Below the pieces are notes generated by a model. It saw only the letters and a program-made list of their open reading frames with translations. It did not search any database and was not told the origin of the DNA. A program made the translations under genes and the position numbers. A DNA stretch of 64,000 bases from Bugulina stolonifera (Eukaryota > Bryozoa > Gymnolaemata > Cheilostomatida > Bugulidae). Numbering within the stretch: position 1 is the first letter of the stretch; the number at the start of each line of letters is the position of its first letter. Where the stretch lies: the NCBI GenBank assembly GCA_935421135.1, contig OW285189.1, positions 19,222,298-19,286,297 of the forward strand, read 5' to 3'. This document shows, piece after piece, positions 28,449 to 38,559 of this stretch.

Positions 28449-29971
28449 TTAGAAGTATATTAGATTAGGTTCACTTCGACGGAAATATCCCACTTCACCA
28501 GCGGGTATATCATCCAGTCTAATCTCGTGAATTGAGAGAGACCAATAAAGCTCATTTTTGACTTTTTTTACTGTACCACTCTGAAGTAATGCGCTGAGCT
28601 TTCCGACTTTGTTGTCGAATAGCTCAGAGAAGGGTAGTAACGTTGGTTTTCCATTAATCTTTGCATTAACGCATTTATTGTTATCAACATCCTTTTGGGT
28701 GCAAATATAGCATCCCAAAAGTAATGATTGTTCATTTTTACCATAGAATTTCACTGGTTTTTTCAAGAGTTTTGAAATGTCTTTCCTCATTTGTTCCATA
28801 ATTTTGGATTTTTTGATGTACAGACACGGTGACCCATCAGCTAGCGTAGATGGGTACACCTTGATGTCACCGATGAACTGATCAGATGGTATATAGAACT
28901 TTTTTGAATGTTTATAGGTTACGATTAGCTTGTCTTTGTCGGTAAAATAGCTCAAGTCTTGGCTGTCAACGGGCTCACAGACCACATGCCACTGGTCATT
29001 ACCTTTGTCACTGGATCCCAAGCTCTGCGCACCATTATCATCATCTTCATTGTCCGATGGAGAAGTCAGATCAACACTAAAACAAGATAATTTATAAAAT
29101 AATTTGTAGTTTACGGCATAGTGGGTAAATTTTAAATCTATTCAAACTTAGCTGTCGTTACAATAATATAATATTTACCTTTGGGGTTCATCCGCGTCTA
29201 CTTCGTTTGAGGTAGAGCTACCAGCAGCAGCAGCAGCAGCAGCAGCAGTTTTATCAGATTTAGACTTTTTTGGTGTACTAGCCTTAGTCTCTCTACAACG
29301 AGTTGACAGATATTTTAACTACTTACATAATCACGCTATTTATAAAAAAATATAAAGGTTTAGAGCTACTCGGTTATTATCGTTTATGAGTATAATAAAA
29401 TTACTTACGTCTTCCTTTTGTAAGTTCGTTTTGAAGTAGTACCGGTAGTTGTAGCACTGGTAGAAGTAGTCGGTCCGGAGGTAGCGTTTGTAGAAGTAGA
29501 AAGCATAGAAATTCCAGCCTTCGCTTCTTCAGCTCTCACTTGAGCCAGCTCGCTCTCTAAGGCGGCCTTCCTAGATTGAAGATCGGCGCTGCAACGAAAT
29601 ATTAACGCATTAGCGTTGATTATCTACATTTTAATGCTGTGTATTAACATTTAAAATGCTCAATGTACATCTATGTTTAATTAACGTATCATTAATAATC
29701 TAATAAGGAAAGTTCATCTTTACTTTCTAGTCCGCGTTAAATAGCAATGACTATTCAAACACATGATCGCTACTCGAGAGAAGCCCTCTCTCAGATTTAG
29801 ACACCTAACACACGGCTAAGCGACGTATGCATAAGTCATACGCATTGTTAATGTTTTTTGAGTTAGAAGTTTATCAGCGCATAGAATTAATTAGGCAAAA
29901 CTAATTATTCATTTAATCACAATGACTTACCCTTGAGAGAGTAGCGTTGTACATGCAGTATCTTTATCCAT
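28449..29971 (-). CDS. Four-exon Polinton accessory gene: nuclear-type protein with SUMO-interaction-like motif
   Basis: Exons 29971-29931, 29588-29409, 29292-29179 and 29076-28449 join in frame (phases 2/2/2, GT-AG throughout) to 320 residues. N-terminus MDKDTACTTLL, a short coiled-coil-like helix (SRKAALESELAQVRAEEAKA), a Thr/Ser-rich linker, basic nuclear-signal-like clusters (KRTYKRK and TPKKSKSDK), an eight-alanine run, then SVDLTSPSDNEDDD, which has the hydrophobic-plus-acidic form of a SUMO-interacting motif. The last exon contributes a ~185-residue domain with alternating strands and helices (WHVVCEPVD to the C-terminal EPNLIYF) that I do not recognise. A TATA box lies 42 nt before the ATG. 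Splicing and composition suggest an early, nucleus-acting regulator, perhaps DNA-binding; function unknown. Confidence 0.75.
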
Positions 29972-30012
29972 AGCTGTTAGTGTAGTGTAGTGAGTGAGCG
30001 TAGATTCTACTG

Positions 30013-30020
30013 TTTATATA
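30013..30020 (-). promoter_or_regulatory. TATA box of the four-exon gene
   Basis: TATATAAA on the minus strand, 42 nt before the ATG at 29971. Confidence 0.65.
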
Positions 30021-30565
30021 CTATGCGAAGTCATACCTAATTATATGGTTCCATAGTCTGAGATTAGAGGTCTAACCTAGTACAGCTATGATTTTTGTTG
30101 CGTATAAAAAAATATTGAGGTGCGCGGGCTATGTAGTTTGACTTTGAGTTATCAGGTGATGTACATTTCTTTAGCGTAGTTATTTCACTAATTATTTGGC
30201 AGTATATCAAATGTTGCTAAACAAGTTTGAAGCAGAGAGAGTATAATATTTTAGTATATCAGTCTAGTTTAAAGTCTACAGTCTAGATTTATGCACACTG
30301 ACCAGGTCATATTCAGTTCTCGTTTTCTTCCACCAAATGCATGTGATGATTAATTAAATGTTGTATTACATGTAATTGATGACCTATTATTACAAAAAAA
30401 TTGTGACGGCGTGTTATCTTTACAAAATGCCCTGCTAAAAAGATTACAATGAGAAATTCATGTCATGTCATAATATTGTATTTAAGCTCACCAAGATTTA
30501 TAATTCATTGAGCAAGCGACCTCATTTAGAAAAGATCATAGTCAAAATAAATTGTCATCCTGTTG

Positions 30566-30745
30566 GCAAAGATTATGACTACGGTCCAGTCCGTAGGTCA
30601 TGTTCGGCTTAGACACGTTCTTAGCCGAATACAACATAATATCACGTTGACAGAGATTATGACTACAGCGCATAGATCAGGTTTGGTTTAGATAAGTTCT
30701 TAGTTGAAAACAACATAATATCCTGTTGACAAAGATTATGACTGT
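30566..30745 (+). repeat. ~80-84-bp tandem repeat, 2.3 copies
   Basis: GATTATGACT recurs at 30571, 30655 and 30734, each time preceded by TGTTGRCA-type or similar sequence and followed by the 'gttcttag..gaa.acaacataatatc' block. Imperfect copies inside the Polinton. Confidence 0.8.
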
Positions 30746-30759
30746 GGAAGTAAAACAGC

Positions 30760-31044
30760 TTATTGCATGTCATGTATAGCAAAGTGTAAATTAGAAAATA
30801 TTTTCCTGGTCTTCACTCCTGTGAATACATCTTTATACTCAATGAAACCTGAAAAGTCTTGGTATTTTAATTCCGTGTGAAATTCTATAGCCTTGATGGA
30901 TTCTTTCAAGAGAACTCTTTTGTGTTGAGAAATATCAGCCTGGTTCATTTTGGCACGAAATTTAGCTTTGAGAACATCGGAGTGTGTTGTACTATACGTA
31001 GGTTTCAAATAAAAGGCTTTCTGCCGTCGTAGACGATGCACCAT
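30760..31044 (-). CDS. Small basic Polinton protein, second cistron behind an intron
   Basis: 94 residues from the ATG at 31044, which lies one base after a good 3' splice site (pyrimidine tract, then AG at 31047-31046). Basic N-terminus (MVHRLRRQKAF), a central Lys/Glu-rich part (KRVLLKESIKAIEFHTELKY) and no signal or membrane segment. I recognise no domain. A matching 5' splice site (G|GTACGT at 31169) follows the stop of the upstream ORF by one base, so both may share one spliced mRNA with this as the second frame. Real gene status is likely but unproven. Confidence 0.45.
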   Translation of the reverse strand: MVHRLRRQKAFYLKPTYSTTHSDVLKAKFRAKMNQADISQHKRVLLKESIKAIEFHTELKYQDFSGFIEYKDVFTGVKTRKIFSNLHFAIHDMQ

Positions 31045-31170
31045 GCTAAAATAAAAGATGCATTTCCATTGTACGCGTGATATGTGTAGGTTTCCATTCT
31101 AATCAATATAGATCGATTCCATAGTAAGAAGTAGTATAGTATAGCTTAGTTATTAGTTTATCAACGTACC

Positions 31171-31464
31171 TTAACCGTTAAAAACATCTGTCAACTTGGT
31201 AGAATTTATTGACTTTACTCTCTGCAAGCTAGAATCAACCTCCTTAGAAAATAAATAACTTATTTCTATAACGCATAACATAAGGGCAAAAAGTACAATC
31301 AGTAAGGCTTTGTGTGTCTTGAGAAATGTGATTGGACCAGACTGAGTAGGTTTATCATTCTCGTTATCCAATTGCGAGCGGTCTTGTGTATTATAAATAT
31401 TTATTATTTCGCCATCAAGATGGTCGCTGTAACTAGTACACTCTCTCGCATCAGATTGAACCAT
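31171..31464 (-). CDS. Small type II membrane protein, Polinton accessory
   Basis: 97 residues from the ATG at 31464. About 50 hydrophilic residues, then one membrane segment at ~53-71 (ALLIVLFALMLCVIEISYLF), then a ~25-residue tail with one NST glycosylation sequon. No cleavable signal peptide, so type II orientation is likely. A TATA box lies 56 nt upstream (31520-31527). The stop codon is followed after one base by a consensus 5' splice site, an odd place that implies an intron in the 3' UTR or an alternative isoform. Family not recognised. Confidence 0.5.
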   Translation of the reverse strand: MVQSDARECTSYSDHLDGEIINIYNTQDRSQLDNENDKPTQSGPITFLKTHKALLIVLFALMLCVIEISYLFSKEVDSSLQRVKSINSTKLTDVFNG

Positions 31465-31519
31465 ACTTGACAGTATAACATTGCACAGGCATACTAAACA
31501 CTAAACGCTATACAGTCAA

Positions 31520-31527
31520 TTTATATA
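31520..31527 (-). promoter_or_regulatory. TATA box of the type II membrane protein gene
   Basis: TATATAAA on the minus strand 56 nt before the ATG at 31464. Confidence 0.55.
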
Positions 31528-31559
31528 CGCCTAATACCCTCTAATAAATAACGCTTTAC

Positions 31560-32731
31560 GAGTTTCATATATAGTTTGCTTTACAACATTCATATATAGT
31601 TTGCGCTATGTATACAATAAAAATAATTTAATATTAGGGACTAGCCTACATCAGGCATTTTCTGTGTATGTGTATGGGTTAGCTGATGTATTATACAAGG
31701 AGAGCGTATTCATAAATATTAGTGTCAATTGTATTGTCTAGTAGTTTATATTGTTTGTATCATGATGATTTAAAATTGTGTACATTACAGTTTGAGCAAT
31801 TTAGGTATTTTCTATGTACAGTGTATGTGCTGACTTGTAAGCTTATATTATTGTTTAGACAAACATTAGCCATTAGCATCCTATGGACTTTGTGAATATG
31901 ATGGTCCTATGGACTTTGTAAATATAATGTTATCAGCTTACATTATTGTTTAAATAAACATTAGCGGTCTCTAGACTTTGTGATTATGATCTTATCAGCT
32001 CATATTGTTTAGCTAAACATTTCTTATTCTATTACTGCAAGGTTACCCAGCCATCCTAGTAAAAGCACAACTTAGACAGATGTTTGATTCTGATTGGTTA
32101 CTCGGCTAAGCTATGTTAGTACTATCTACTTTGCAGCTACCTAAATTTTCACTCCCACTGCAAATGTCTAGCTATTGTAATTGCTGAGTTTTTGAGGGCT
32201 AATTCCAAGGCCTATACTTATAAATTAGTAAATTGTGGATTTTATTTTACCGCATTTACAAATTTACAAGTTTAGGTAGAAGGAAAATTACAATCATGGA
32301 TTACTGCTATTGTGAGTGAAAGCTACATCAAGATGTTATTTAACAAGAATGATTTTGTTGGTCATACTGAATAACATATACTTCAAAAGGTAAGTCTTTG
32401 CAACGCATGTGCAACAATATTGTGTTTATGCACCATTAGATACATTATTAAACATGCTGTATTTATGACACTAGGCTGTAGCAAGCTTTGTATAAAGTGT
32501 AATTCAAATGTTACCTTTACATGTACATGTATATATTGTGTTGCTAGAGGGTAAAAAGCAAATTATCCATAATTCTAAGGCTCGAAAAAAATTTAGCCAA
32601 AAGACACTACTTGGTAGAAGGTCTAGAGCATTTTTACAATTGATATTATTAAGATGTACATGTAGCATCATACTACTTTTCATAGACGTGCTAATTTCCA
32701 ATACCACTTTTCATGTGCTACTTTTCATGCA
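31560..32731. other. Non-coding right arm of the Polinton
   Basis: No gene supported. 31850-32020 contains two or three diverged copies of a block with 'gactttgt.a(a/t)ta.gat..tatcagct(t/c)a.att' followed by TTTA..AAACATTAGC. From ~32640 diverged units of the 127-bp satellite begin. Confidence 0.55.
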
Positions 32732-33109
32732 GTAATGCTACATTTAATATTATTAATATGTAGCATAATGCTACTTGGTATAATGTCTGAGGTATTGCTA
32801 CATATTATATTATTAGGGATTAGCATAAGGCTAATTTTCATGTGCTATTTTTCATGCAGTAATGCTACATTTAATATTATTAATATGTAGTATAATGCTA
32901 CTTGGTATAATGTCTGAGGTATTGCTACATATTATATTATTAGGGATTAGCATAAGGCTAATTTTCATGTGCTATTTTTCATGCAGTAATGCTACATTTA
33001 ATATTATTAATATGTAGTATAATGCTACTTGGTATAATGTCTGAGGTATTGCTACATATGATATTATTAGGGAGTAGCAAAATGCTACTTTTCATGTGCT
33101 ACAGTCATG
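32732..33109 (+). repeat. 127-bp satellite, three tandem copies
   Basis: Units begin GTAATGCTACATTTAATATT at 32732, 32859 and 32986, exactly 127 bp apart, almost identical. A degenerate unit precedes them (from ~32600) and a fragment of one is embedded in the right inverted repeat (33308-33390). TAGCATAATGCTA palindromes recur inside the unit. Confidence 0.92.
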
Positions 33110-33484
33110 TAAGCTGTATGTCTGCTGGTACATAGGTTTCTGACAAGTATAACATATAATTTATAATAAAACGCTCTCTCTGAGCCGCACTGATGAGCCG
33201 ACAAACGGCGAAACAGTATACTGCGGATTGAGAAATGGCAAAATATGCTACATATTTAACATCAATAGCATTATGTAGCATAATGCTACAAACCGACCGC
33301 TACAGCTACTTTTCATGTGCTGCTTTTCATGCAGTAATGCTACGTTTATTGTTATTAATATGTATCATAACGCTAGTACATAATGCTACAAACCGACCGC
33401 TACATTTTATAGCCGTGCTATATTTCATAGCCGTGAATTTGGGATGCTATATCTCATAGCTCTTTCTTAGCTACATAAACTACT
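33110..33484 (-). repeat. Polinton right terminal inverted repeat
   Basis: 375 bp, inverse of 15451-15743. It is longer because the block containing the gtcggtttgtagcat word is duplicated with ~90 bp of satellite-like sequence between the copies. Confidence 0.92.
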
Positions 33485-33490
33485 CATGTA
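33485..33490. repeat. Polinton target-site duplication CATGTA, right copy
   Basis: Perfect match to 15445-15450, directly abutting the right inverted repeat. The following bases (catgtata) show that the empty site was an ACATGTACATGT-type palindrome. Confidence 0.95.
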
Positions 33491-34925
33491 CATGTATATG
33501 CACTGACTTGTATCTAAAATCTATACTATAACTAATAATTAAAGTTGATAAAAGCAAACAATCGTCTATACCAAGTAGTAACATCACCACAGTATCTATA
33601 CGTCTTGTAAGTTTATATATAAGGAGCTATAAAACTATATTAGATATCAAACTGACCAGACTACAATACTATTATTATAGATATATTATTGTCTAAATTA
33701 CACAGAATATTACATCTACATGTATGAACACGACATATAATCATATGAATAATATTTATAGCAAAATTTTTAATGCTCTCTAAAATCTGACCAAAAACTT
33801 TGCCTTCTCTAATTGCTATTTAGCATTTACAACAGCAACCAAGTAGGCCTACACAAAATGCTGCAACAGGTGTCATAAAGGTACTACAACAGGAGCTAGG
33901 AGTTTTCATAAAATAGCCCACCATGACACTAATACGATTATACCTATTGTAATTGACACCTGAACTCTGGCATTGTAGTTATACTTTTCTAACAAAAACA
34001 GCTAGTAGCCTACAGCAGTGTACACAAGTACAAGTTAGAATGCAGTAGATTTTTCGGCTATTTCTAGAGCCAGCAGTTTGAGCAGAACCCAAATCAACGC
34101 AGATAATATTAATGCTATTGTTACTATCAATGTAGATAAATCAGGTAGATAAAGGATTAAAACAATTGTTGCTCCAAGTATGGAACTTCAAAACCTTCCA
34201 AAACAGAAAGCTAATGCAACTTTCCTAAATTAAAGATTAATATAGAACTGGTCTTACTAGAAACATGGAACTACCAACAAACTGTTCTTTGAAGTCTTTG
34301 ACATTATGTTATCCTTCATAATTACACAGCTACTAGCCAGTACAGCTCTACAGTTCTATTTGAAGTTGAAATGGGAACTAAACACTCTTCTTGTATCAAT
34401 GCTATAGATGCTACCATAACACTCTAGCTTTGATCTACCTTCATGTTCAACCTACATCCACATGTAGCCTACAGTGTAGATATCATTTCATATTTTTACC
34501 TCCATTTCATATTTTTTACATAGACCCTGGAGTCTTAGATGAGTCTCAGCATCGGCCTACGTCAGGATGCATAATTACAAGAGCACTAACTAACTGTTCA
34601 CTTTTTATGTAATGTGTGGAAGGTTACTTAGTCGTCCTCTACCAACCTCCAAGTGCTTCCCATATCCGTGCCATATCGACACTCGTATGTAACACAGCTC
34701 AAAACATTACAATAACACAGTTATGTTTTTATAGTTGTATCCAACTAAAATACTTCAACGTGCTAAATAAAGCAATAGTAATAGCAGTGAGAATTACAGC
34801 ATAGAAATTACTGAAAAAGAAATAAAATATTCCCCTAACTTCAACAACTCGTTGAGCACAGGTATTATGTGCAGTGGTCAACAAAAAGGTGTAAAATAAT
34901 GAAATTATATGTGTTACTATTACAG
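33491..34925. other. Host intergenic DNA right of the Polinton
   Basis: No gene recognised. 34260-34862 is the direct copy of the repeat at 14970-15422. The remaining sequence is AT-rich and unstructured to my eye. Confidence 0.5.
34260..34862 (+). repeat. Interspersed repeat, direct copy of 14970-15422
   Basis: See the partner at 14970. This copy has extra sequence around 34470-34680 and ends with the same 'gttgagcacaggta'. Confidence 0.7.
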
Positions 34926-35110
34926 GTGTAGCTCATCAGCTAGTACCTCTAGAGAAGCTAGTTACTTATCTATCTGAAGAGATACAAGGGTTTAGAGGTC
35001 AAGTTATTCAGATAGAGGAAGAGTTGTCTTCTCTCTTCAAGCACACATCTGATATAATATCAGAGTATGATGTGGAAACCACACAACTCTTACACACACT
35101 AATGTTATAG
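34926..35110 (+). CDS. Orphan terminal-exon-like coding segment
   Basis: After a good 3' splice site (ttactattacag) an open frame of 61 codons runs to TAG at 35108-35110. The product is charged and helical (EKLVTYLSEEIQGFRGQV, QIEEELSSLFKHTSD), which looks like real coding sequence such as a coiled-coil protein's C-terminus, but no upstream exon was found and I recognise no family. It may be the last exon of a gene fragmented by repeats, or a pseudogene piece. Confidence 0.4.
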
Positions 35111-35149
35111 GTCTGGAGACAACATTGCTATTATATTACTTTTATGCAG

Positions 35150-35435
35150 GGTTCAGATAAGTGTAAACCATTTCTAGAACCAGCATTTAGAAAAGAATCA
35201 TGACCAAAACTGATTGAAGCTAGCATACATCTATATGCTAGAAATATACAAACACTGAAACAAGAATTGTTGCCATTACTTTTCGGTAATCAGGTTCACA
35301 GAATGACAAATTCTCAGCAAGTAAAAATCCTTCCAGAGCAGTAAGTATTGCAGGATACAACTTAATGAGAATGATCTGATAATCTTGCAAAATATTTCAC
35401 TGAAAACAGAAATTAACTTACAGTGACTTATGTGT
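35150..35435 (+). repeat. Interspersed repeat, direct copy of 685-1000
   Basis: See the partner at 685. Begins 40 bp after the orphan exon's stop. Confidence 0.7.
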
Positions 35436-35999
35436 AATTGATCGGAGAGATATGGAAAGACACCAGACAATACACACTGGATAGAAACCTCTATAACATG
35501 CAATAAACATGTATATCACCCATAGACATATACAATGTACAATGTAAATGATTATTCTCTAATTTTCTTTATATTACATGGCTATACTGTATAATTAAGC
35601 TAGACAATTGGAAATCAAACCTTGTATCATAAAGTTTTATTATTAGCCCAAGTGGAAGATGAAGTACTAGTGACAGTAAAAACTGTAATATCAAACAAAT
35701 TCAAGAGTCAGTAACAATCAGTAAATCTTAAGCTACAGTGTTAATTAGATAAAATAAAGTTGAACACAGAATTTTACTTTCAACAAATATTGTCATGTTC
35801 CACATAATGTTACCTTCAGTAAGTGCTGAAAACTATATTTTTGTAGAAGTGCTTCACATTTTTCTAACACAGTTTGGTGAAGTGGAAGTGAAACTACTTA
35901 GTAACAGGAGAATGGATCGCTTATATAGCAGTTCATCAGTTACAGGTCTGTATAAAGTAACTCCTTGTTGTGCATCTCATGATGCATGAATTACTACAA
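35436..35999. other. AT-rich intergenic stretch
   Basis: No supported gene; the 64-codon frame at 35795-35989 shows no domain or splice context. Confidence 0.4.
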
Positions 36000-36624
36000 A
36001 CCTGCTATTATGTGTGGTTTTAATTGTAATTTTTCACAGGTCAGTCGAAGCTTATGGAAAAATAAACGGTGATAAGAATTATAAAAAAATGCGAGAAAAT
36101 AGATGGTAAATTTAACCTACCATTAATATATGAAGAGAAAACTTTATCTGCTAGTAAGAATTACTTGTTAATGACTATTAGATCTGCACTATTTATTGTG
36201 AAACCTGCTGTAGCAACTTAGCAGCTTTCTGCTCACAGTTTAATGGCACATATCATTAAATAATAGATTGTTGTTTTATCTCGGTCTAAGACTACACTGA
36301 TCATAGTCTATCTTGTTATATTAAGTATTTCTGCAACATAAAGAACTAAAACATAAAGGCACGTTTGAATAAATTCTACTTGGATATTAGTAATTATTTC
36401 CTTAATATTGGATTGTTACATGTAGTTCATTATTAAATTGGGATTCACCATTTTTGCAGGTACAAAATGCGCCCTTACAGTGAAAACTGGATTGGCTTGG
36501 GGAAATTCCTTGGTATAGTTCTTTTGTCTAATAATTATTCCATTATTTGCAATGTGCATAGCAAGTCTAATTAGTTATTAGTACATAAAACAATTATCAA
36601 AAAGTTAATTGCTACAAAAGCAGC

Positions 36625-37080
36625 AAAATGTGCTATACATATTAATTGTAGTAAAAAGTTATAAGTACATGTAATGCTAGGTCTAATATAGTTCACTTAT
36701 ATGCATATTTAACATGGTTGTTCACATCACCGATAGCATATAAAAAATTCAAATTATTGAAAGGTGTAGACTAAAACCAATAAAAAAGTCTCATGTTTGA
36801 GTAAAACACAACTAGTTTATATAACATAATGTTACCTGTACATCTACTGATAACTTGTTCTACAGAGAAGACTATCAATACCCATATCACTGCTATTCTA
36901 CACGATGTACCACCACCAAACATTGTGGAGGCTCTTCAAATTTCACTCACTTGTTTGCCTGTTGGTTGGCATAAAGTAACAGAGTTCAAATAATAATATA
37001 CTTGTAAGAACATGATACCATGTAAATAAGGAAAATGTGTTATCATCCATAATATTATATACACTTATTTATATACACGT
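36625..37080 (+). repeat. Inverted copy of 63560-64000
   Basis: Read in reverse complement, 63560-64000 matches 37080-36625 closely, including the exon-like 'cacgatgtaccaccaccaaa' (36900-36919). The repeat probably extends beyond the window's right edge. Confidence 0.85.
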
Positions 37081-37216
37081 ATGCTGGAACAATATAATAG
37101 TGTTTTTAATAATAAGCACATGTAAATGTTTCAAGTTAATTTCTGTACCATATACACATCATGGGAAGTTCTATCTGTAATATGTCTAACAATCTGTCTA
37201 CTGCCCTTGCTTTTAG

Positions 37217-37320
37217 ATACCCTCAGTGGGTATAATGGCACTATCTTAGCCTATGGACAAACAGGTAGTGGAAAACACCAGAAAGGAGTAGGGATGATCC
37301 AGGCTATAACAATTTTATGA
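37217..37320 (+). pseudogene. Kinesin motor P-loop exon fragment, copy 1
   Basis: After an acceptor (ttgcttttag) the frame reads SGYNGTILAYGQTGSGK, the kinesin-family ATP-binding loop, then goes directly to HQKGVGMIQAI where an active motor has a Thr and a further segment, and stops at 37318. The lost P-loop threonine and the truncation mark it as a pseudogene fragment. No other motor exons are nearby. Confidence 0.7.
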
Positions 37321-38187
37321 ATTTTATAGATTGTGTGAAGATAAAATCGCCGATTAGCTGGCTCGAAAACAATTTCGGCCTAGCTTTTTTTGTACTGAAA
37401 TATTCGCCCGATCACTTTTGCATTGACTAACCAGAAGGCACTTCGTGTTACCACGAAAATGTCATGTCAAAGAACAAGATGCAGAAGTTAAGGCAGGTAA
37501 AGAGAAGTCTGGTTGCAAACCTAGAATTATATCCTGTTATATGAGACTCAAGTGATCCACACTATATGAATAGAGATGGAAAGAAAAATCAGCTTGCTGA
37601 ACTAGCTAAATGCTGTGGAAGAGATGTGGGGATGCCACTTTATTGTGGCTGTATTAATAATTTTTCATAGGTCAGGCAAATTTTACCAAAAAGGATGCAG
37701 TGGAAAGAATTATTGGAAAATGCAGGAAAATAGATTGTAAATTTTACCTACAATCTATGTACACCTATGATGAGGAAACTTCATTGGTAAGTAAGAATAT
37801 TGATGATTAATTAATGATTATTAGATTTACGCTTGTCAGCAACAGTTTGATACAAGCATCACTTAATAACAAATTGTTGCTTTAGCTGTTCCTACATCTA
37901 CACTGATTATGGACCATCTTGCGATATTAAGCATTCCTGAAATATAAAAGAAACTTGAACATATAGACACGTTTAAATAAACTCTACTTGGACATAAGTA
38001 ATAATTCCCTGAGAGTGAATTATTAGTTAATCATTAAATAAGCATTCACCATTTTTTCAGGTACAAATACACCCATATACCAGTGCATAATATAATATCA
38101 TACTCCTTAATCTTATGTACTATATACGCATCATGGGACTTTCTATCTGTAATATAACTAATAATTTGTCTGCTGCATTTACTTTAA

Positions 38188-38250
38188 GATTTCCTCAGTG
38201 GATAAATCGGTACAATATTTGCATACGGGCAAACATCAAGTGGTAAACTC
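38188..38250 (+). pseudogene. Kinesin motor P-loop exon fragment, copy 2
   Basis: The second duplicate reads GTIFAYGQTSSGK but has TAA in frame just before it (near 38202), so it is dead. It shows that the duplicated ancestor encoded a CENP-E/kinesin-type loop. Confidence 0.7.
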
Positions 38251-38260
38251 ATACAGTGCC

Positions 38261-38559
38261 TACTCCATTCTTGCTCTGTTATCATATCAACTCTCATTGA
38301 TAACTAAACTAATCAAAATGGTCATGAGACAACATCTTATAAATCAAGAAATCAATAAAATCCTAAATCATGCTTTCAAAGACGTTCAACGAGGAGTGTG
38401 GACACAAAGTGGAATTGGTTCAGATCTTTTCAATGTCAGTCAGTTCAAGTCAGCTTAAAGTACAACAATGGTCTTGGTACAATTATGCTTCCGGATGGAA
38501 ATGGAAAATAGAAAGACACTCGTTCAAGCGACAAAACTACCAGCATAACATACACTTTA
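38261..38559. other. Spacer between the kinesin duplicate and the zinc-finger remnants
   Basis: Short frames only (38198-38458, 38370-38597); no domain seen. Confidence 0.35.

Larger units (their letters stand above)
29972..30759. other. Upstream region of the four-exon gene
   Basis: Holds the TATA box at 30013-30020 and, at 30566-30745, a short tandem repeat. Otherwise AT-rich without a convincing ORF. Confidence 0.5.
15451..33484 (-). mobile_element. Complete Polinton/Maverick (18,034 bp)
   Basis: Bounded by CATGTA duplications and by inverted repeats beginning AGTAGTTTATGTAGC at both ends (AG start is usual for Polintons). It carries the hallmark set: protein-primed DNA polymerase B, retrovirus-type integrase with chromodomain, FtsK/HerA-type packaging ATPase, adenain-type cysteine protease, double-jelly-roll capsid (broken) and penton. 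All genes run on the minus strand. Right-hand accessory genes contain spliceosomal introns and TATA boxes. The perfect duplication argues that it inserted as a unit and that the ends have not since been disturbed. Confidence 0.97.
36000..38260 (+). repeat. Tandemly duplicated ~1.5-kb segment (gene fragment with kinesin exon)
   Basis: Blocks 36030-36180, 36225-36420 and 37130-37275 recur in order at 37660-37830, 37840-38060 and 38095-38250 with roughly 75-85% identity by eye. Each copy ends in an exon resembling a kinesin nucleotide-binding loop. The first copy has an additional block (36625-37080) that also exists inverted at the window's right end. Confidence 0.7.

Noticed and set aside
15451..33484. 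Free viral genome or contamination
   Set aside because: Exact 6-bp duplication on both sides in host DNA shows an integrated element.
37126..37320. Functional kinesin gene
   Set aside because: Only the ATP-loop exon is present, its threonine is lost and the duplicate has a stop.
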